DNA of 64,000 nt from an uncultured Bacilli bacterium (GCA_934096315.1 CAKOLT010000003.1:1-64000), one strand, 5' to 3'. Positions 53,747-63,199 are shown, counted from the first letter of the stretch. Notes: generated by a model from the letters alone, not told the origin. Numbers and translations are program-made.

Positions 53747-54967
53747 TTAAAAATTAAACATTAACCACTCTGGTTTAAATATCATTAATATTCCAATTAT
53801 TACAAGTAAAATTCCTCCGACTAATTTAGATATTTTACCATATTTTGTACTAACTGCCGTTAATCTAAGGGTAGTCATTGCTACTATAAATACTATTAAA
53901 TCATCTAAAAAGAAACATAATAAATATAAAGCAATATATATACCTTGCTCAAATATAGTTAAATTATTTACATTGAGTATTTCTATAAATATTATAGGAA
54001 GTCCTGCGGAACAAGCGAGCTCTATGATATTAACAGAGACTGCTAGAGTTATTACCCCAAATAGAGCTAATAAGAAGTTTTTTTCTGAAGTGAATTTTTT
54101 TATTTTAGTAAATATTTTATTTCTTTGGTTATCGTTTGTTACAGTGCACCCTGATGTTTTTCTATTTTTGAAATAGCTAACTAGGTTAATGCTTCCTCCG
54201 ATTAAAGCTACGAGAGCTATTAGGAGGCGAAAATATATGATACTACTTAAAAGACTTGCAACATTTAACCATGCTATCATAAATAATAAATATGTTAGGG
54301 TACTAGCTACTAGAAATGATATTCCTAGAGTCCACATTCTTTTCTTGTTTTTCATTCCCATTAACATACTTATTAAAAATAGTAAGACCCACATAGCACA
54401 GGGGTTAAACCCATCTAATAGACCTATTACAATTGTGATTAGAGGTAAGGTTAGGTTTTTAGTCTCTACTTTGCCTATTAAAGGAATATCAAATGTATAA
54501 TTTTCATAATTTTTCATATACTCTTCTAGAGTTATATTATCTTTATTTTCCTTTATTTGACCAGTTTCTTTGATACCAAGGTAGTTTGCTACGACATCTT
54601 CGTATCCATATTCTTCAAAATAGGATATTGCTCCGAGAAAGTTTTTCTTACTACTTTCTTCGCTATAACCATTATATGTTTTTGTACCAATAATTGTAAA
54701 AGGGACTCCTGATACTTTAACATTTAATAGTTTAGATATTTCTTCTAATTTTTTACTATTATCTTCTTCGCTAATTTCATACATATAAACTTTTATTTTT
54801 TTACTATCTTCTTCTAATTTAGTTAATAATTCTTTTTCTTTTTGACAGTGTTTACATGTGTATGAATGGAAGAAATAGATATTTACTAAATCACTATTTG
54901 CATATGTGTAAGAGGTAATCATAAAGAAGGATAATAATATAAATAATATTTTATTAATGTACTTCAC
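53747..54967 (-). CDS. Thioredoxin-CcdA fusion thiol-disulfide membrane protein
   Basis: A 406-residue protein with a signal peptide (1-23), an extracytoplasmic thioredoxin/glutaredoxin-like domain with C38-K-H-C41 in HSYTCKHCQKE and cis-Pro in VSGVPF, then a CcdA/DsbD-type domain from about residue 165 with six helices, starting GLLDGFNPCAMWVLLFLIS and including LACSAGLPIIFIEI. The membrane cysteines (NPCA and ACSAG) fit electron transfer from cytoplasm to outside. The neighbour encodes a small cytoplasmic thioredoxin, likely the electron donor. Confidence 0.85.
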   Translation of the reverse strand: MKYINKILFILLSFFMITSYTYANSDLVNIYFFHSYTCKHCQKEKELLTKLEEDSKKIKVYMYEISEEDNSKKLEEISKLLNVKVSGVPFTIIGTKTYNGYSEESSKKNFLGAISYFEEYGYEDVVANYLGIKETGQIKENKDNITLEEYMKNYENYTFDIPLIGKVETKNLTLPLITIVIGLLDGFNPCAMWVLLFLISMLMGMKNKKRMWTLGISFLVASTLTYLLFMIAWLNVASLLSSIIYFRLLIALVALIGGSINLVSYFKNRKTSGCTVTNDNQRNKIFTKIKKFTSEKNFLLALFGVITLAVSVNIIELACSAGLPIIFIEILNVNNLTIFEQGIYIALYLLCFFLDDLIVFIVAMTTLRLTAVSTKYGKISKLVGGILLVIIGILMIFKPEWLMFNF

Positions 54968-54971
54968 AATT

Positions 54972-55238
54972 TCACATCTCTCTATATTTTTCTATAGTAC
55001 TAATTAATTTTTTTTCTGATACTTCTCCTACTAGTCTTTCTAATTCTCTATCATCTTTATCTAAGAAGATGGTAACTGGTAAGGTTTTGCCAATAGCAAA
55101 TTTTTCTCTTAAGTCATAATCAATATCATAGTCGTAATCATTAGTTTCTATGTTATATTTTTTTTCTATATTATTCCATACTTTTTTCATTACTAAGCAT
55201 CCAGGGCACCAAATGGCAGTAAATTTAATTATTTTCAT
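54972..55238 (-). CDS. Small thioredoxin-like protein
   Basis: An 88-residue thioredoxin-fold protein with active site WCPGC (Cys11, Cys14) directly after the first strand and cis-Pro in TLPVTIFL. It is shorter than normal thioredoxin (about 105) because the N-terminal helix is missing. Placed four bases before the CcdA-fusion gene and ten bases after a cysteine desulfurase gene, it could supply electrons to the membrane reductase. Confidence 0.85.
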   Translation of the reverse strand: MKIIKFTAIWCPGCLVMKKVWNNIEKKYNIETNDYDYDIDYDLREKFAIGKTLPVTIFLDKDDRELERLVGEVSEKKLISTIEKYREM

Positions 55239-55247
55239 AACTCCTCC

Positions 55248-56372
55248 TTATTTTAATAATAACTTATTATAACATTTATCAAATATTTCCAAGGCTTTAT
55301 CTACTTCTTCCATAGTGGTTCGGTATGATAAACTTATTCTTAGAGATGTAGATGATATATCTCTATCTTTGGTTAGAGCATATACACTATTAGAGATACT
55401 ATCAGAACTAGAGCAAGCACTTTTAGTAGATATATATACTTTATTTTCGTCAAGAGCATGTATAAATGTTTCTGGTTTAATGTTTTTTAGGCTAAAATTA
55501 ATTGTATATGGAATAGAGTTTTTGGTACTGTTTATATGGACATTTTCATATTTACTTAAGGCAGATATTATTTTTTTATTTAGTTTTTCGACGTAATTAT
55601 AATTAGTTTTTATATTAGGAATAATTAACTCTAAAGCTTTCATTAGGGATACTATTAAAGGTAAGGCAGGAGTACCACTTCTGTATATAGTGGTACTTTT
55701 TCCCCCATGAATAAGGGGTTCTATTACGATGTTTTCTTTCTTTATAAGCATTCCTATTCCTTTTAGTCCAAATATTTTATGGGCTGATATACTTGCTAAA
55801 TCTATATTAGTAAAATCTATATTGACTTTACCTACTGCTTGTGTACAATCTACATGGAAATAGCATTTCGGATATTCTTTTAAAAGTTTTCCTATTTCAT
55901 CTATATTTTGTTTTAACCCTATTTCACTATCTACTAAACAAATACTTACTAATATAGTATCATCTGTTAGTAGTGTTTTTAAGTGATCTATATCTACAAG
56001 TCCTTCATCAGTTATTTTTACAAAGTCAACTTCATAACCATCATTAGATAGATAATTTAAGGGTCCGATTACACTTGAGTGTTCTAAAAAGGTGGTTATT
56101 ATGTGTTTTCCTCTATTTTTGTATTTACTACATACTCCTTTAATTGCTAGGTTGTTTGATTCACTAGAACCAGATGTATAGATTATATCTTTGGGAGATA
56201 TTTTTAATAAATCTGCGATTTTTTCTGTGGCATAGTCTTCAAGTTGTTTTGATTTTATACCTAAGCTATGTAGGGAATTGCTATTACCAGGATATTCTAT
56301 ACATACTTTGTTAAAAGTATCTAATACTCTTTTATCTACAGGAGTAGTAGCGTTATAATCTAAATATATCAT
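55248..56372 (-). CDS. Cysteine desulfurase (NifS/IscS family)
   Basis: A PLP enzyme (374 residues) that takes sulfur from cysteine for Fe-S clusters and thiolation. YLDYNATTPVD start, TSGSSESNNLAIKG, HVDCTQAVGKVNID, PLP Lys199 in SAHKIFGLKG and the catalytic Cys320 in KSACSSSD. The longer loop around Cys is typical of the IscS/NifS group. ThiI (42878) and NrdG's cluster are possible users of the sulfur. It heads a tight group with the thioredoxin genes. Confidence 0.92.
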   Translation of the reverse strand: MIYLDYNATTPVDKRVLDTFNKVCIEYPGNSNSLHSLGIKSKQLEDYATEKIADLLKISPKDIIYTSGSSESNNLAIKGVCSKYKNRGKHIITTFLEHSSVIGPLNYLSNDGYEVDFVKITDEGLVDIDHLKTLLTDDTILVSICLVDSEIGLKQNIDEIGKLLKEYPKCYFHVDCTQAVGKVNIDFTNIDLASISAHKIFGLKGIGMLIKKENIVIEPLIHGGKSTTIYRSGTPALPLIVSLMKALELIIPNIKTNYNYVEKLNKKIISALSKYENVHINSTKNSIPYTINFSLKNIKPETFIHALDENKVYISTKSACSSSDSISNSVYALTKDRDISSTSLRISLSYRTTMEEVDKALEIFDKCYNKLLLK

Positions 56373-56409
56373 ATTATATTCTCCTTTTTGAATTAATTAT
56401 AAATGTATT

Positions 56410-58647
56410 TTAACAGTTAATACCTTTAATTTTTAGTTCTTCTTTTTCATCATCATCATCTATCTTTTTAACTTTATTTATACTTTTTTTCTCTAATATT
56501 AACCATAATGGGTTAGATATAAATATTGATGAATAAACTCCGGAAATGAAACCTACTAGTAAGGCAATGTTAAAATTAATTATTTCTGTAGCCCCGAATA
56601 TTACTAAGCATACAACAGGCATAATTGTAGTCATTGTGGTCATAATACTTCTGAATAATGTTAATCTAACACTATCATTGACTAAATCATCTAGATCAGA
56701 ATCCTTTTTAATGTTGCCCATATATTTTCTCTTGTAGTTTTCTCTTATCATATCAAAGGTTACAATTGTATCATTTATAGAGTATCCAATTATTGTTAGG
56801 ATGGCTGCTATGAATATTGAATTTACTTCTAATCTGAATATTGAGAAGAAGCAGATGGTGATTATTACGTCATGTAATAAAGCTATTATACCACTTATTG
56901 CATAGTTGAATTTAAATCTAAAGCTTATGTATAAGCATATACCTATACTAGATAGAATTAGGGAAATTACAGCGTTTTTAACTAGTTCTTTTTTTACAAC
57001 ATTACTAACTACATATATATCAGTATCTACATTGTATTTATCATGCAGTTTTGATGTTAATTCTTTAATATCATCTTTAGTTAAAATATTATCTATAGTT
57101 ATGTTAGTGACTTCTTTATCTGTACTACTTTTAATTATATTATAATTACTATCTTTAAGGTCTTTATTAATATCTTTGATTATAGAATTATCTAATGTAT
57201 TTACAGTTACCTCAGTTCCTCCGGAAAAGTCTACTGCTAAATTTAATTTTCTAAAACCAAAGAATATTGCTCCGGTTAGTATTATAATAATAGTTAAAGC
57301 AAACATTTTATTTTTAATTTTGACAAAATCAAGTTTTTTGTATGGTATTATTATGTCTTTGCTTTTAACGATTTTCTTTTTATTTACTCTTATGAATAGG
57401 CCTGGTTTATCATCGAAGAATCCAGTATTTACGAAGTATTTTAAAACTAGTCTTACAAGTACAAGCATTACGAATAGAGTAACTAAGATACTAATTATTA
57501 ATAGTGTTGCATATCCTTTTACTGAGCTTTGTCCAAATATAAATAAGATTATAGCTACGATTATGGTAGTTAAATTGGCATCTATTATACTTTTAAGTGA
57601 GGTTTTATTACCTTCTTCAAATGATTTTTTTAGGCTGTTTCCTATTTTTAGTCTATCTTTTATTCTTTCAAAACTAATTACACAAGCGTCTACTGCCATA
57701 CCTATTCCTAAAAGCATTGCGGCAATACCTGGAAGGGTTAAAACTCCATTTATTAAATAGAATAATAAGAAAGTTAATAGTGCATATACGATAACTCCGA
57801 TACCTGCGATTAAACCTGCGAAATGATATACTAAAACCATTAATGCTATAACAGTTATTATACCAATAATTCCCGCTAAAAAGGTTTTATTTAATGAGTT
57901 TTCTCCGAATGATGCTTCTACTGTTCTTGATGATAATTCAGTAAGTTTAGTAGGAAGAGAACCTAGGTTAATGTTTTCAGCAAGAGTTTCTGCCTCTTCT
58001 TTTGTAAAGTTTCCTTGAATTATTACATCAGATGAGAAAGCTTGTTCTACTCTTGCAGCACTTTTACATCTTGATTCTGCTGTACCACATTTGTCTTTTT
58101 CTTTTGAATAACTGTCTTTATTTTCGTCATAATCTAGCCATATGACAATTACGTTATTCATTTTCTTTGATATGTCTCCGGTTACTTTAGAGAATGTATC
58201 TGTATCTTTGATACTAAGACTAACTGCAGGTTTTCCATAACTATCCATAGTTACTTTGGCACTACCTTTTAGTACACTACTAGTCATAAGCAAATTGTCT
58301 GCAGAATCTCTAAAGGATAGTACATACATTGAACTTATTTTTTCTCTTGCTTCTTTTTGGGAAGTTACACCCGCTAATCTTATTCTTATTCTGTTTTCGC
58401 CTTCGATTGATATTTCTGGTTCGCTAACTCCGAGACTGTCTACCCTTTTTAGGATAGATTTATAAGTGTTATAGACCATATCACTATCTAGTTTTTCGCC
58501 TTCGAATGCTTCTACTTCATATAATACTTCAAAGCCTCCTTGTAAGTCTAATCCATAGTTTATATGTTTTAATAGTTTTACGCATCCAAAACAACATATA
58601 ACTGCTACTAGAAGGCTTACTATTATTCCTATTATTGTCTTTTTCAT
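56410..58647 (-). CDS. secDF: Protein translocase subunit SecDF (fused)
   Basis: The SecD and SecF halves are fused in one 745-residue chain with 12 helices, as in Bacillus. SecD half: GLDLQGGFEVLYEV, P1 domain, GKPAVSLSIK, and the membrane segment MLLGIGMAVDACVISFERIKD. SecF half: NLAVDFSGGTEVTV and TIIGYSINDTIVTFDMIREN. It uses the proton gradient to complete export. The gene order secDF then comN (post-transcriptional regulator) is the Bacillus arrangement, read in the reverse order here. Confidence 0.95.
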   Translation of the reverse strand: MKKTIIGIIVSLLVAVICCFGCVKLLKHINYGLDLQGGFEVLYEVEAFEGEKLDSDMVYNTYKSILKRVDSLGVSEPEISIEGENRIRIRLAGVTSQKEAREKISSMYVLSFRDSADNLLMTSSVLKGSAKVTMDSYGKPAVSLSIKDTDTFSKVTGDISKKMNNVIVIWLDYDENKDSYSKEKDKCGTAESRCKSAARVEQAFSSDVIIQGNFTKEEAETLAENINLGSLPTKLTELSSRTVEASFGENSLNKTFLAGIIGIITVIALMVLVYHFAGLIAGIGVIVYALLTFLLFYLINGVLTLPGIAAMLLGIGMAVDACVISFERIKDRLKIGNSLKKSFEEGNKTSLKSIIDANLTTIIVAIILFIFGQSSVKGYATLLIISILVTLFVMLVLVRLVLKYFVNTGFFDDKPGLFIRVNKKKIVKSKDIIIPYKKLDFVKIKNKMFALTIIIILTGAIFFGFRKLNLAVDFSGGTEVTVNTLDNSIIKDINKDLKDSNYNIIKSSTDKEVTNITIDNILTKDDIKELTSKLHDKYNVDTDIYVVSNVVKKELVKNAVISLILSSIGICLYISFRFKFNYAISGIIALLHDVIITICFFSIFRLEVNSIFIAAILTIIGYSINDTIVTFDMIRENYKRKYMGNIKKDSDLDDLVNDSVRLTLFRSIMTTMTTIMPVVCLVIFGATEIINFNIALLVGFISGVYSSIFISNPLWLILEKKSINKVKKIDDDDEKEELKIKGINC

Positions 58648-58661
58648 TGTTTTATTCCTTC

Positions 58662-58922
58662 CTATAATAGTATTTTATCTTCATTTTTTATTTTATTTTT
58701 TATATATTTATCTACGTTTGTTATATTTACATAAATTATATCACTAACCATATCTGAAAGTGTTAAATTATGGGCATTTTTCCACTTATGTGTGCTTAAA
58801 TACTGCCATATATCATTATGACTTATATATAAATAGTTATCATTTTGAATAAGTCTTTTTTTTACTTTTAAACAAGGAAGTAATCTATGATATAATTCTT
58901 CTAAACTATTATACTCCTCCAT
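58662..58922 (-). CDS. comN: ComN-like post-transcriptional regulator
   Basis: An 86-residue helical protein resembling Bacillus ComN/YrzD: LYHRLLPCLKVKKRLIQNDN, then HNDIWQYLSTHKWKN and LTLSDMVSDIIYVNITNVDKYI. ComN acts post-transcriptionally on comE mRNA and binds DivIVA. It lies immediately before secDF, the conserved neighbourhood. GGAGGTATTT precedes the ATG at 58922; an earlier ATG at 58934 overlaps glyS's end. Confidence 0.8.
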   Translation of the reverse strand: MEEYNSLEELYHRLLPCLKVKKRLIQNDNYLYISHNDIWQYLSTHKWKNAHNLTLSDMVSDIIYVNITNVDKYIKNKIKNEDKILL

Positions 58923-58933
58923 AAATACCTCCA

Positions 58934-60310
58934 TTATTTTAGTTTATTGTTAATATAATCTACTAATTTATCTAACTCTACTACTTCTTGTTTCATAGTG
59001 TCTCTATCTCTTACTGTTACTGTATTATTGTTTATGGTTTCATCGTCTACAGTTATACAGAAAGGGGTTCCAATTACGTCTTGACGACGATATCTTTTAC
59101 CAATTGATGCTGATTCATCATATGTAGTCATGAATGATTTTGATAAGTCTTTGCTTATTTTCATAGCAAGGTCACTATGGTATTTTTTAACAAGGGGTAG
59201 TACACATACTTTGTATGGGGCAAGAAGTGGGTTTAATTTTAATACTTCTCTATAACTACCATCTTCTAACTGTTCTTCTTTATAGCTATCACATAGTACT
59301 GCTAGAGTTAATCTATCACATCCTACTGAAGACTCTACTACATATGGTATGTATTTACTGTTATCTACTGGATCTAGGTATTCAAAGCTAACCTTTGAGT
59401 ATTCTTCATGACGTGATAAGTCATAGTTGGTACGGTTATGTGTCCCCCATAATTCACCCCATCCGAATGGGAATTTATATTCAATATCACATGCTTCTTT
59501 AGCATAATGAGCTAATTTTTCGTGATCTTTAAATCTTAAGTTTTCTGGGGATACCCCAAGTGATTTAACAAAATCCATTGCATAATTTTTATAATAGTTA
59601 TAGAAGTTTGAATCTTCACCCTCTTTACAGAATTGTTGGTGTTCCATTTGTTCAAATTCTATAGTTCTAAAGGTAAAGTTACCTGGGGTTATTTCGTTAC
59701 GAAATGCTTTTCCTATTTGTCCTATTCCAAACGGTACTTTTGTTCTCATAGTTCTAAGGACATTTAAATAGTTTACGAACTCTCCTTGAGCTGTCTCTGG
59801 TCTTAGGTATACTAAACCATTTGGGTCTTCTTTGATGACTCCTCGATGAGTTTCAAACATAAGACCAAACTCTCTTATATCTGTAAAGTCTAGACTACCA
59901 CATTTTGGGCATTTTATTTTGTTTGCTTTAATATATTCAACCATTTCTTTATCTGTTAGTGTATCTGGGTTGATGTCACAGTCTGATTCTTCGATTAGTT
60001 TATCTGCACGATATCTACTTTTACATCCTTTACAATCTATTAGGGGATCAGAAAAGCTAGTAGTGTGACCAGAAGCTTCCCATACTCTTGGGTGCATTAG
60101 TATATCAGCGTCTATTTCATAACTGTTATCAGATTCTTGAATGAATTTTTTACGCCATAGGTCTTTTAGGTTGTTTTTAAGGCGGACTCCAAGGGGTCCA
60201 TAATCCCATGTATTTGCAAGACCTCCATATATTTCACTTCCTTGAAATATGTATCCATATGTTTTACAGTAATTTACTAATTTATCCATAGTTAATTTAT
60301 TATTATCCAT
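58934..60310 (-). CDS. glyS: Glycyl-tRNA synthetase (alpha-2 type)
   Basis: A class II synthetase of the archaeal/eukaryal-like dimeric type (458 residues), in place of the two-subunit bacterial GlyQS. TWDYGPLGVRLKNNLKDLW, a zinc-like insert with CKGC and CPKC pairs, YLRPETAQGEFVNYLN, motif 2 FRNEITPGNFTFRTIEFEQMEH and motif 3 SSVGCDRLTLAVL, then the anticodon domain. No T-box leader is visible; the start lies directly against the upstream LOG-like gene. Confidence 0.95.
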   Translation of the reverse strand: MDNNKLTMDKLVNYCKTYGYIFQGSEIYGGLANTWDYGPLGVRLKNNLKDLWRKKFIQESDNSYEIDADILMHPRVWEASGHTTSFSDPLIDCKGCKSRYRADKLIEESDCDINPDTLTDKEMVEYIKANKIKCPKCGSLDFTDIREFGLMFETHRGVIKEDPNGLVYLRPETAQGEFVNYLNVLRTMRTKVPFGIGQIGKAFRNEITPGNFTFRTIEFEQMEHQQFCKEGEDSNFYNYYKNYAMDFVKSLGVSPENLRFKDHEKLAHYAKEACDIEYKFPFGWGELWGTHNRTNYDLSRHEEYSKVSFEYLDPVDNSKYIPYVVESSVGCDRLTLAVLCDSYKEEQLEDGSYREVLKLNPLLAPYKVCVLPLVKKYHSDLAMKISKDLSKSFMTTYDESASIGKRYRRQDVIGTPFCITVDDETINNNTVTVRDRDTMKQEVVELDKLVDYINNKLK

Positions 60311-60835
60311 TTATATCACATCCTTTATATATTTTATAACTTCACTTGTGTTATTAGCAATCTTGTATATACTTTCTATATTACTAGAGAATTTACTTTT
60401 TTCTAGTTTTTTTATAATGTTTAATAAATCATCATAATAATGATTATCATTATATATTATAAGGGGTTTATTTATGTTATATGTTCTTTTTATATCCACT
60501 GCTGTTAATAGTTCTTGGTATGTCCCTATTCCTCCGGGAAGAAATAGCCATATATCTGAGTCATTTAACATGTTTAGGGTTCTTTCGGGAATATTTTTAA
60601 CAGGAATATTATGTACTTTATCTAAATTTATATTATAGATAGGGATATTATAAGCATATATTTCTCTATTATTTTCTTTATATAGATTATAAAGTACTCC
60701 CATACAGCCATGGTAATCACATCCGAAGACTAGGTCTATATTATTTTCTATTAAGTATTTTCCAATTGTAAGGGTATCTTTTTTATAGTGAGAGTCTACT
60801 TCATCTTTGGAAGTTGTTGCGACAAATATTTTCAT
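60311..60835 (-). CDS. LOG family (lysine decarboxylase-like) nucleoside-monophosphate phosphoribohydrolase
   Basis: A 174-residue Rossmann protein with the LOG signature PGGIGTYQELLTA. LOG enzymes release free base from nucleoside 5'-monophosphates. The first glycine motif is unusual (VFGCDYHGCMGVLYNL where GGGxxGLMG is typical), so activity or substrate may differ. It lies between glyS and an unknown gene with only 10 bases upstream. Confidence 0.75.
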   Translation of the reverse strand: MKIFVATTSKDEVDSHYKKDTLTIGKYLIENNIDLVFGCDYHGCMGVLYNLYKENNREIYAYNIPIYNINLDKVHNIPVKNIPERTLNMLNDSDIWLFLPGGIGTYQELLTAVDIKRTYNINKPLIIYNDNHYYDDLLNIIKKLEKSKFSSNIESIYKIANNTSEVIKYIKDVI

Positions 60836-60845
60836 AAATTCCTCC

Positions 60846-61310
60846 TTAACGACTCTTTTTCGAGGTTAGTTCTTCTGTATTAAAATTTAATAACAATTCA
60901 TCTTGTTTTCTTTGTTCTATTTCTATTAGCTGATATTTTAAATTATCTATAATTATTCCTAATTTTTTAAGGGTTAATTTTTGATAAGTGTTTCCTAAAT
61001 ATTTTACATAGTTGTTAATTATTTTTATTCTTAATTTTTCGGCTTCAATTATACTTTTTTCAATAGCGGATGTTCCATCATCTTCATCACTATTTTCCAC
61101 TCTTTTTAAAATGTTTAGTATTTTTAGTTCGATTTTCTTTTTTATTAGTTTTTCACTAAAATCAGGAGACAAAAAGTTGATTTTGTTTACTTCAATAGTT
61201 CCCTTGCCTTTTACTTTAGGTTTTACATTATAACTATCATCATATTTTAAATTAATTGATATTTTACTAGTGATACCATCTTTGCATAGGTTATAACTAT
61301 TTTTCTTCAT
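60846..61310 (-). CDS. Hypothetical protein
   Basis: A 154-residue soluble protein I do not recognise. A beta-rich N-terminal part (SKISINLKYDDSYNVKPKVKGKGTIEVNKINF) is followed by a strongly helical, charged C-terminal two thirds that looks like coiled coil (SIIEAEKLRIKIINNYVKYL, LKYQLIEIEQRKQDE). It overlaps the trmD end by 14 bases, so it is coupled to the rRNA/tRNA-modification genes. No catalytic residues can be proposed. Confidence 0.6.
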   Translation of the reverse strand: MKKNSYNLCKDGITSKISINLKYDDSYNVKPKVKGKGTIEVNKINFLSPDFSEKLIKKKIELKILNILKRVENSDEDDGTSAIEKSIIEAEKLRIKIINNYVKYLGNTYQKLTLKKLGIIIDNLKYQLIEIEQRKQDELLLNFNTEELTSKKSR

Positions 61311-61980
61311 ACTCTCCTCCTTGTAGTAGGTCTGGTCTTTTTCTTTTTGTTATTTCTAGTGCTTCTTTTTTTCGATATTCTTCTATTTTTTTATGGTCTC
61401 CGCTTAAGAGTACTTCTGGTACTTTTAGGCCTTCAAAATCACGTGGTTTAGTGTAAGTTGGATAGTCAAGTAAGTTTTGGGTAAATGAATCATTTTGGTA
61501 AGATGATTCTGTTATGACTCCTTTTAGGAGTCTTACTATGCTATCTGTTATAGCCATAGCGGGTATTTCTCCTCCGGTTAATATAAAGTCTCCGATACTT
61601 ATTTCATAATCTACGTAATTTCTTATTCTTTCATCGAAGCCTTCATAATGACCGCATACAATGATTAAGTGTTTAAATTCTTTAAATTTATATGCTGCAC
61701 TTTGTTTATAGACTTCTCCGGTTGGACACATAAGTAATACTTTAGTATCTTCTTGTTTTAAGTCTTTAATAGCGTCCACTATTGGCTGACACATAAGAAC
61801 CATGCCAGAACCTCCACCATATGGAGTATCATCTACTTGATTATTGTTTTTTTTACTATAACTTCTAAAGTCTACTACATTTATTTGGACAATATTTTTT
61901 TGTATAGCCCTTTTAATAATAGATTCATTTAGAAATCCTGTAAACATATTTGGAAATAATGTTAATATATCTATTTTCAT
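61297..61980 (-). CDS. trmD: tRNA (guanine-N1-)-methyltransferase TrmD
   Basis: Makes m1G37 in tRNAs with G36, preventing frameshifts. The 227 residues show the SPOUT trefoil knot: IDILTLFPNMFTGFLNESI, DDTPYGGGSGMVLMCQP, VCGHYEGFDERIRNYVDYEISIGDFILTGGE and the C-terminal QGGEYEEK. Its start overlaps the rimM end by four bases (ATGA), so the pair is coupled. Confidence 0.97.
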   Translation of the reverse strand: MKIDILTLFPNMFTGFLNESIIKRAIQKNIVQINVVDFRSYSKKNNNQVDDTPYGGGSGMVLMCQPIVDAIKDLKQEDTKVLLMCPTGEVYKQSAAYKFKEFKHLIIVCGHYEGFDERIRNYVDYEISIGDFILTGGEIPAMAITDSIVRLLKGVITESSYQNDSFTQNLLDYPTYTKPRDFEGLKVPEVLLSGDHKKIEEYRKKEALEITKRKRPDLLQGGEYEEK

Positions 61981-62471
61981 TCTACTAATCCCCCGATGTT
62001 ATCTACTTGTAAATAACCTTCTTCTAAACACACTTTTTTTATTATATCAAAATTATATGGAATGTAAAAGTCTTTTTCTTTATTTGTTACTAGTAATAGG
62101 TTATTTTTGTTATATCTTACTATTTTTTTTACTCTACCAACTTCTTTGGATGAGATATAGACTTTTAAATTTATTATGTCTTCATCTAAATATTGGTTTT
62201 TATCTAATTGTACATCTTCTTTATTTACAAAGATATATTTTCCTTTATATAAAAGTGCTTTGTCTATATCATCTATGTCTTCAAAAGTTAGCATTTCGAA
62301 TATTTTATGATGTCTATATCTAATTGATTTATGTTTTTCTTTATTCTCTCCGATATAGTAATTCATGTTTTCTTTAAATACTTTATCTTTATAAGGAAAG
62401 TCTGAGAGAATTCTAACCTCTCCTTTTAAGCCATGAGTATTAACTATTTTACCTATTATTACATATTTCAT
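61977..62471 (-). CDS. rimM: Ribosome maturation factor RimM
   Basis: A 164-residue RimM that helps assemble the 30S head. VIGKIVNTHGLKGEVRILSDFP, the RYRHHKIFEMLTFEDIDDIDKALLYKGKYI segment and a PRC-barrel half with YLDEDIINLKVY and YIPYNFDIIKKVCLEEGYLQVDNIGGLV. Its ATG overlaps the TGA stop of the upstream methyltransferase (ATGA). Confidence 0.95.
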   Translation of the reverse strand: MKYVIIGKIVNTHGLKGEVRILSDFPYKDKVFKENMNYYIGENKEKHKSIRYRHHKIFEMLTFEDIDDIDKALLYKGKYIFVNKEDVQLDKNQYLDEDIINLKVYISSKEVGRVKKIVRYNKNNLLLVTNKEKDFYIPYNFDIIKKVCLEEGYLQVDNIGGLVE

Positions 62472-63199
62472 TTATTAAATACCTCATACATAAGAATTGC
62501 CCCCGCGACGGCAGCATTTAAACTTTCACAATCTTTATGCATTTTTATATATAGGTGTTCGTCGCATAAGTTACTCACTTCTTCACTCATACCACTTCCT
62601 TCATTACCAATAATAATAGCTATTTTTCCTTTAAAGGTGACATTTCTTATATCTACTCCCCCTTGGACTTTAGTCCCTAATACGAGATAGTCTTTTTGTT
62701 TTAGACTATTTATAACTTTAGGTAAGTCATTTCTAATTAAGATGTTACTGTGGCATATCATTCCTTGAGCAGATCTTACTACTTTGGAATTATATAAGTC
62801 TACAGAACTTCCTCCTAGAATAATTGTATCTACATTAAAGGCTTTCGAGGTTCTTATTATGGTTCCTAAATTGCCAGGGTCTTGAATAGATTCTAGTATT
62901 ATAACATTATTTCCAATGTTTTCTTCTTTTCTTTTTTTAACAAGAGCGATTATATCTGGGCATGATGTTGTAGTAGCTAATTTTTTCATTACTTTAAGGC
63001 TTACGGTAGTTACTAAGACAGTGGAAGGGTATGATATTCCTTCCAGAACAAATATTTCCGTAACTAGATTTTCTTTAAGAGCTTCTTCTACTAGATGGTA
63101 ACCTTCTGCTAGATATTCTTCGCTTTCACTTTGATATTTTTTTTCTTTTAATTTTATTATTTTTTTTATATGATTATTTTCTAAAGAACTTATTAACAT
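62468..63199 (-). CDS. TrmH/SpoU family RNA methyltransferase
   Basis: A 243-residue SPOUT-class 2'-O-methyltransferase. An N-terminal RNA-binding segment (NNHIKKIIKLKEKKYQSESEEYLAEGYHLVEEAL) precedes the knot with ILESIQDPGNLGTIIRTS, IILGGSSVDLYNSKVVRSAQG, IIIGNEGSGMS and HKDCESLNAAVAGAILMYE. The target (rRNA or tRNA) is not known. It ends with TGA in an ATGA overlap with rimM, direct evidence that TGA is read as stop. Confidence 0.92.
   Translation of the reverse strand: MLISSLENNHIKKIIKLKEKKYQSESEEYLAEGYHLVEEALKENLVTEIFVLEGISYPSTVLVTTVSLKVMKKLATTTSCPDIIALVKKRKEENIGNNVIILESIQDPGNLGTIIRTSKAFNVDTIILGGSSVDLYNSKVVRSAQGMICHSNILIRNDLPKVINSLKQKDYLVLGTKVQGGVDIRNVTFKGKIAIIIGNEGSGMSEEVSNLCDEHLYIKMHKDCESLNAAVAGAILMYEVFNK

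Noticed and set aside
60300..60320. T-box or riboswitch upstream of glyS
   Set aside because: The LOG-like gene lies immediately upstream with no leader space; no T-box or stem structure is visible.
62468..62471. Possibility that TGA encodes Trp (Mycoplasma-type code), raised by the in-frame TGA in the 42000-42365 remnant
   Set aside because: The TrmH-family gene ends with TGA in an ATGA overlap with rimM, and the M16 peptidase gene at 14747 also ends with TGA. Tryptophan is TGG in the genes I checked. The remnant's TGA is therefore a true stop.
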